Below are positions 53,201 to 64,000 of a stretch of DNA of 64,000 nucleotides, one piece after another. Origin of the DNA: Burkholderia gladioli. Lineage in GTDB: Bacteria; Pseudomonadota; Gammaproteobacteria; Burkholderiales; Burkholderiaceae. The stretch covers positions 3,782,001-3,846,000 of the forward strand of contig NZ_CP009323.1 of the NCBI RefSeq assembly GCF_000959725.1, in the 5' to 3' direction. The notes under the pieces were generated by a model that made no database searches, was not told where the DNA came from, and was given only the letters and a program-made list of their open reading frames with translations. Each line of letters opens with the position of its first letter. The first letter of the stretch is position 1. The position numbers and the translations under genes are program-made.

Positions 53201-56200
53201 CGAACGGCAAGCTCGACCGCGCCGCGTTGCCGGTGCCCGAGCTCAGCGCGCATGCCGCGCGCGAATACGAGGCGCCGGCGGGCGAGACCGAGCTCGCGCT
53301 CGCCTCGATCTGGGCCGGCGTGCTGGGCCTCGCGCGCGTCGGCCGGCATGATCAGTTCTTCGAACTGGGCGGGCATTCGCTGCTGGCCACCCAGATGATC
53401 TCGCAGGTGCGCCGCGTGTTCGACGCCGAGCTGCCGTTGCGTACCGTGTTCGAGGCGCCCACCCTGGCCGGCTTCGCCGAGCGGCTGCGCGCGCTCGGGG
53501 GCGACACTGCCGCGCGCCGTCCGCCGATCGTCGCGAGGGCGCGCCCGGCCGCCCTGCCGCTCTCGTTCGAGCAGCAGCGCATGTGGTTCCTCGATCGCAT
53601 GCTGCCCGACAAGACGCTCTATCACGTGCCGGTGGCCTTGCGGCTGGACGGCGAGCTCGACACCGCGGCGCTGTTCGGCGCGCTCGAGCGCGTGGTCGAG
53701 CGCCACGAGCTGCTGCGCACCAACTACGTGGTGGTGGACGGCACGCCGGCCCAGCAGATCGCCGCGCAAGCCCGGATCGACACGCAGGAACACGACCTGG
53801 GCACCCTGCCCGAGGCCGAACGCGAGGCACGCGCCGAGCAACTGGTGCAGGCCGAAACCCGCCGGCCGTTCGACCTGGCGGCCGGCGCGCTGCTGCGCTG
53901 CGCCGTGATCCGGCTCGCGCCGCGACAGCATGTGATCGCGCTGAGCACCCACCATATCGCCTTCGACGGCTGGTCCGCCGGGGTGCTGGTACGCGAGCTC
54001 GGCGAGCTGTACGCGGCCGCCGTGCAGCGGCGCGAGGCCCGGCTCGCGCCGCTGCCGCTGCAATACGCCGATTTCGCGCTGTGGCAGCGCGACTGGCTGG
54101 CCGGCGAGGTACTGGCGCGCAAGCTCGACTACTGGAAGACGCAGCTGGCCGACGCGCCCGCCCTGCTCGAGCTGCCGACCGACCGGCCGCGGCCGGCGGT
54201 GCGCAGCCTGCGCGGCGCGGTACACGGCTTCACGGTGCCGGCGGCCACCGCGCGCGGCCTGCGCGAGGCGGCACGGCGCGTGCAGGGCACCCTGTTCATG
54301 ACGCTGTACGCGGCCTTCGGGCTGCTGCTCTCGCGCCACAGCCGCCAGGCCGACATCTGCATCGGCACGCCGGTCGCCAATCGCGACCAGGCCGAGATCG
54401 AGCCGCTGCTGGGCTTCTTCGTCAACACCCTGGTGCTGCGCACCGCGATCGATCCCGACGAGACGGCGCTGTCGCTGCTGCGCCGCGCGCGCGACACGGC
54501 GCTGGCCGCCTACGCGCACCAGGACGTGCCCTTCGAGCACCTGGTGGAAGTACTGAACCCGCAGCGCGACACCAGCCACACGCCGCTGTTCCAGGCCATG
54601 CTGGTGCTGCAGAACATGGCGCCGGCCGAGCTGGCGCTCGACGGCCTGGCGATCCGCCCGTTCGCAATCGGCCAGGTGAGCGCCAAGCACGACCTGACGC
54701 TGAACGTGGTGGAGGACGGCGAGCAATTGCAGTGCTCGTTCGAATACGGCGCGGACCTGTTCGACGCCGCGACCATCGAGCGGATGGCGGGCCACCTGCG
54801 ACAGTTGCTGGCCGCGCTGGCCAGCCAGCCCGAATGCCGCGTGCGCGAGCTGCCGATGATGGCGGCCGGCGAGCGCGAGGCGGTGCTGGCGGCCAGCGCG
54901 CCTCGAGCAGGTTATGTAGTCGAGGGCGGGCTGGCGCAGCGCTTCGAGGCGCAGGCCCGGCGCGCGCCCGAGGCGATTGCGCTGCTGCATGACGGGCAGT
55001 CGCTCGCCTACGGCGAACTCGATACGCGCGCCAATCGCATCGCGCAGGCGCTGCGCGAGCGCGGCGTGGGCGCCGATCAACGGGTCGCCCTCTGCGTCGA
55101 GCGCGGTTTCGACCTGGTCGCCGGCGTGCTCGGCATCCTCAAGGCCGGCGCCGCCTACGTGCCGCTCGATCCCGCTTATCCGGCCCAGCGCCTGAGCTAC
55201 ATGCTCGACGACAGCGCGCCCGCCGTGCTGCTGACCAGCCAGGCCCTGCTCGACAGCGTCCCCGCGCTGGCGGCGGCCTCCTCGACCTTGTTGCTGGAAA
55301 ATTGCACGGCCGCCGCGCCCGACGATTTCACCGCCGCGCCCGTGCTGCCCGAGCAGCTCGCCTACGTGATCTACACCTCGGGCTCCACCGGCCAGCCCAA
55401 GGGCGTGACCGTCACGCACGCCAACGTGCTGCGCCTGTTCTCGGCCACCCAGGACGCATTCGGCTTCGACCACGACGATGTCTGGACGCTGTTCCATTCC
55501 TTCGCCTTCGACTTCTCGGTCTGGGAGATCTGGGGCGCGCTGCTCGCGGGCGGGCGCCTGGTGATCGTGCCCAAGCCGGTGGCGCAGTCGCCGGAAGCCT
55601 TCCATGCGCTGCTGGGCGAGACCGGCGTGACGGTGTTGAACCAGACGCCGAGCGCGTTCCGTCAACTGATCGCGGCGCAGCGTGCCAGCAGCGCCACGCA
55701 CCAGCTTCGTCACGTGATATTCGGCGGCGAGGCGCTCGATCCGGGCATGCTCGCGCCCTGGTACGCGGACCCGCGCAACGCGGCCACGCGGCTCGCGAAC
55801 ATGTACGGCATCACCGAGACCACGGTGCACGTCAGCTACCGGGCGCTGGAGGCCGGCGACGCCGAGCGCGCCGGCAGCCCGATCGGGCGCGCGCTGCCGG
55901 ACCTGGGCGCCTACCTGCTCGACGAGCGGCGCGAAGCGGTGCCCGAGGGCGTGGCGGGCGAGCTGTACATCGCGGGCGCGGGGCTGGCGCGCGGCTACCT
56001 GGGCCGCCCGGCGCTGACGGCCGAGCGCTTCGTGCCGAACCCGTTCGGCGCGCCCGGCTCGCGCCTGTATCGCACCGGCGACCTGGCGCGACGCCTGGCC
56101 GACGGCAGCCTCGACTACCTGGGCCGCAACGACGAGCAGGTCAAGATCCGGGGCTTTCGCATCGAACTGGGCGAGATCGCGGCGGCCGTCGCCGCGCTGC

Positions 56201-56868
56201 CCGGCGTGCGCGAATCGGTGGTGCTGGTGCGCGAGTTCGGCGGCCAGGACGCTGGCGGCGAGCGCGAGGACAGCGACCCCCGGCTGGTCGCCTACGTGGT
56301 GCGCGAGCCCGCGGCGGCCGCGGCCGAGGGGGTGGACGAGATCGCCGCCGCGCGCACCGCGCTGGCCGCCAGCCTGCCCGACTACATGGTGCCCGCGCAC
56401 TTCGTCGAACTCGAGCACCTGCCGCTGACCGCCAACGGCAAGCTCGACCGCCGCGCGCTGCCGATGCCCGACGCGGGCCGCCTGACGCTGCGCTACGAGG
56501 CGCCGCAGAACGACATCCAGCAGCGCCTCGCGCAGATCTGGGCCGAACTGCTCAAGGTCGAGCGGGTAGGCATCCACGACAACTTCTTCGACCTGGGCGG
56601 CAACTCGCTGTCGATCGTGCGCCTGCACGGCCGGCTGGTGGCGGCCTTCGACGCCCAACTCACGGTGGTCGACCTGTTCCGCCACACCACCGTGGCGCGG
56701 CTCGCGCTGAGCCTGAGCGCGCCGCGTCCGGGCATCGGCCGCGCCCATGCCGCCCCGGGCAGCCCGCCCGCGCCCGGCGCCGCGGCGGCCGTGCCCGACC
56801 AGGACCGCCAGCGCGGCGCGCAACGCCGCCAGGCGCTGGCCGCCCGGCGCCGCCCCGACGCCTCATGA
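50260..56868 (+). CDS. NRPS-C: two-module nonribosomal peptide synthetase, Phe-Thr (2202 aa)
   Basis: Order: N-terminal helix (LSDAKQVLLDRWLKGQ), C-A-PCP, C-A-PCP. Both C domains are LCL type (HHIVSDGWS near residue 180; HHIAFDGWS in the second). Predicted residues are Phe and Thr. The C-terminal tail after the last PCP is a Pro/Ala linker and a basic stretch (QRGAQRRQALAARRR), with no TE. Start: ATG at 50260 with AAAGG 9 nt upstream. The stop overlaps the start of a 28-codon mini-ORF that itself overlaps NRPS-D. By colinearity it takes the peptidyl chain from NRPS-B (Val) and gives it to NRPS-D. The second A domain is a near-copy of that in NRPS-A module 4, on the opposite strand. Confidence 0.97.
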   Translation: MTNALPLSDAKQVLLDRWLKGQAKQPRRDAILPRAERGAAAPLSFAQQRLWFLDQLDPESAFYNIPAALRLRGRLDVVALSRTFDEIVRRHEILRTRFPAVDGAPTQVVEPPCATGFALDSELLDLSELAADECDAATRRLAEEQARAPFDLASGPPIRVTLIRHGETEHVLLLTLHHIVSDGWSTGVLVGEIVGIYTAFSSGRPSPLPELAIQYADFAAWQRGWLDGAVLQNQIDYWLAQLDPPPELLRLPTDFPRPAAPRHRGDTVPLEIAPATLAGLNELARRHQASLFMVVAAAFDVLLARYTGQQEISIGTAIANRGRNEIAPLIGFFVNTLVLRSRVDQAASFETLLAQVRATTLDAYANQDVPFERLVELVRPERHPGHAPLVQAALTLQNTPHRELSLPGLALEPIETLQASSKFDLSVHLGERDGRLGGVIEYDSDLFARATVERMARHFLRLLDAIVAAPAARLDTLAMQDAHELDTLLKGWNDTARPRREPRLIHQRVARQAARAPDHPAVQFGDTVLGYGELDARANRLAQLLRQRGIGAEALVGLCLPRSPELIVAMLAVLKAGAAYVPLDPAYPAERLAWIVEDSRGALVLTHRELAPRLPAGCRVLALDDERAALDDAPAVPPPAAIAPSSLAYVIYTSGSTGRPKGVLLHHDGLCNLVDAQAEAFALTPERRVLQFASFNFDASTWEIFMALSAGATLCMAPREALLPGRDLETTLRALEIDTATLPPVALATLEPAALPRLATIVVAGEACPSSLARAWAPGRRFFNAYGPTETTVCATMFHCEPERIRDEPAGSPPIGRPLPNTRVYLLDARLNPVPLGAAGELYVAGAGLARGYLNRPDLSAASFLPDPFAAEPGARMYRTGDLARHRADGTLDYLGRNDAQLKLRGYRIEPGEIEAQLERAGLSDPVVIVREDTPGRAQLVTYHTGAAQEPETLRARLAERLPEHMVPAAFVALPALPLTPNGKLDRAALPVPELSAHAAREYEAPAGETELALASIWAGVLGLARVGRHDQFFELGGHSLLATQMISQVRRVFDAELPLRTVFEAPTLAGFAERLRALGGDTAARRPPIVARARPAALPLSFEQQRMWFLDRMLPDKTLYHVPVALRLDGELDTAALFGALERVVERHELLRTNYVVVDGTPAQQIAAQARIDTQEHDLGTLPEAEREARAEQLVQAETRRPFDLAAGALLRCAVIRLAPRQHVIALSTHHIAFDGWSAGVLVRELGELYAAAVQRREARLAPLPLQYADFALWQRDWLAGEVLARKLDYWKTQLADAPALLELPTDRPRPAVRSLRGAVHGFTVPAATARGLREAARRVQGTLFMTLYAAFGLLLSRHSRQADICIGTPVANRDQAEIEPLLGFFVNTLVLRTAIDPDETALSLLRRARDTALAAYAHQDVPFEHLVEVLNPQRDTSHTPLFQAMLVLQNMAPAELALDGLAIRPFAIGQVSAKHDLTLNVVEDGEQLQCSFEYGADLFDAATIERMAGHLRQLLAALASQPECRVRELPMMAAGEREAVLAASAPRAGYVVEGGLAQRFEAQARRAPEAIALLHDGQSLAYGELDTRANRIAQALRERGVGADQRVALCVERGFDLVAGVLGILKAGAAYVPLDPAYPAQRLSYMLDDSAPAVLLTSQALLDSVPALAAASSTLLLENCTAAAPDDFTAAPVLPEQLAYVIYTSGSTGQPKGVTVTHANVLRLFSATQDAFGFDHDDVWTLFHSFAFDFSVWEIWGALLAGGRLVIVPKPVAQSPEAFHALLGETGVTVLNQTPSAFRQLIAAQRASSATHQLRHVIFGGEALDPGMLAPWYADPRNAATRLANMYGITETTVHVSYRALEAGDAERAGSPIGRALPDLGAYLLDERREAVPEGVAGELYIAGAGLARGYLGRPALTAERFVPNPFGAPGSRLYRTGDLARRLADGSLDYLGRNDEQVKIRGFRIELGEIAAAVAALPGVRESVVLVREFGGQDAGGEREDSDPRLVAYVVREPAAAAAEGVDEIAAARTALAASLPDYMVPAHFVELEHLPLTANGKLDRRALPMPDAGRLTLRYEAPQNDIQQRLAQIWAELLKVERVGIHDNFFDLGGNSLSIVRLHGRLVAAFDAQLTVVDLFRHTTVARLALSLSAPRPGIGRAHAAPGSPPAPGAAAAVPDQDRQRGAQRRQALAARRRPDAS
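50380..53500 (+). other. NRPS-C module 1: C, A(Phe), PCP
   Basis: LCL-type C ([14 protein letters not shown]). The A domain code is DAWTVAAVCK, differing from the GrsA phenylalanine code only by conservative Ile-to-Val changes; FNFDASTWEIF, TLPPVA, VVAGEAC and NAYGPTETTVC are visible. [19 protein letters not shown]. Confidence 0.9.
53545..56868 (+). other. NRPS-C module 2: C, A(Thr), PCP and basic tail
   Basis: LCL-type C ([24 protein letters not shown]). The A domain code is DFWNIGMVHK (Thr), the same as NRPS-A module 4. [19 protein letters not shown], with Asn in place of the usual His before the serine. Confidence 0.9.
54871..56213 (+). repeat. Thr A-domain repeat, copy in NRPS-C (inverted repeat with 26864-28206)
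   Basis: Partner of 26864-28206 on the opposite strand. The copies are in the same frame relative to their genes, so an inversion between them would give in-frame hybrid synthetases. The borders are the end of the C domain and just after the A8 motif. Confidence 0.93.
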
Positions 56869-56947
56869 ACCGCAACGCCCTCGACACCCGCATGCCGCGG
56901 CTCGCCGCCCCGCGAACGGAACGACAAGCCACGCCCAGGACATCGCC

Positions 56948-56951
<4 letters not shown>
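56865..56951 (+). CDS. Possible 28-aa coupling mini-ORF between NRPS-C and NRPS-D
   Basis: The ATG at 56865 overlaps the NRPS-C stop (ATGA). The frame runs 28 codons to a TGA at 56949-56951 that overlaps the NRPS-D start (ATGA again). The peptide is basic and unstructured-looking (starts MNRNALDTRM, ends RTSP) with no known motif. It may simply let ribosomes pass from one giant gene to the next across the 79-nt gap. A chance ORF is the main alternative. Confidence 0.3.

Positions 56952-64000
<7,049 letters not shown>

Overview
The window is almost entirely one nonribosomal peptide/polyketide biosynthetic locus from a high-GC Gram-negative bacterium. GC-rich codon use, a MacA-type efflux adaptor, SyrP-like dioxygenases and tandem dual epimerisation/condensation domains suggest a Burkholderia-type betaproteobacterium. 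The genus is inferred; there is no rRNA or other taxonomic marker here.

Layout. 1-1417 (minus): an MbtH-like protein followed by a MacA/HlyD-type periplasmic adaptor that runs off the left edge. 1988-4189 (plus): a three-gene operon of a 157-aa protein of unknown family, an Asp/Glu-racemase-family protein and a SyrP-like Fe(II)/2-oxoglutarate dioxygenase, ending in a clear intrinsic terminator. 4346-48180 (minus): a giant operon read right to left. It holds a 155-aa paralogue of the 157-aa protein, a 7116-aa PKS/NRPS hybrid (called NRPS-A here) and a 7289-aa NRPS (NRPS-B) that starts inside the stop codon of NRPS-A. 48181-49186: divergent control region. 49187-64000 (plus): a second dioxygenase, a 2202-aa NRPS (NRPS-C) and an NRPS (NRPS-D, at least 2351 aa) that runs off the right edge.

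How it works together (inference, assuming colinearity NRPS-A, B, C, D). A fatty acyl-AMP ligase loads a fatty acid. KS-AT-ACP extends it with malonate, a class III aminotransferase makes a beta-amino acyl chain, and a luciferase-like monooxygenase (LLM) probably alpha-hydroxylates it, as in the microginin and puwainaphycin starter logic. The adenylation codes then read: unassigned, Asn, unassigned, Thr (NRPS-A); Gly with embedded LLM, Ser, Gly with embedded LLM, Asn, Gln, Val (NRPS-B); Phe, Thr (NRPS-C); an N-methylated unassigned residue, then a Gly-like residue (NRPS-D). This is a lipopeptide of at least 14 residues with six dual E/C domains. No thioesterase and no dedicated regulator lie in the window, so the line continues to the right.

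Most unusual points: two internal glycine modules carrying LLM domains inside their A domains; a nearly identical promoter element ahead of both operons that begin with the paralogous small unknown proteins; two pairs of near-identical A-domain repeats, one direct and one inverted across the divergent operons, that could reshuffle the assembly line; docking elements spliced into a PCP-E/C linker; and a first condensation domain whose catalytic histidine is replaced by glutamate.
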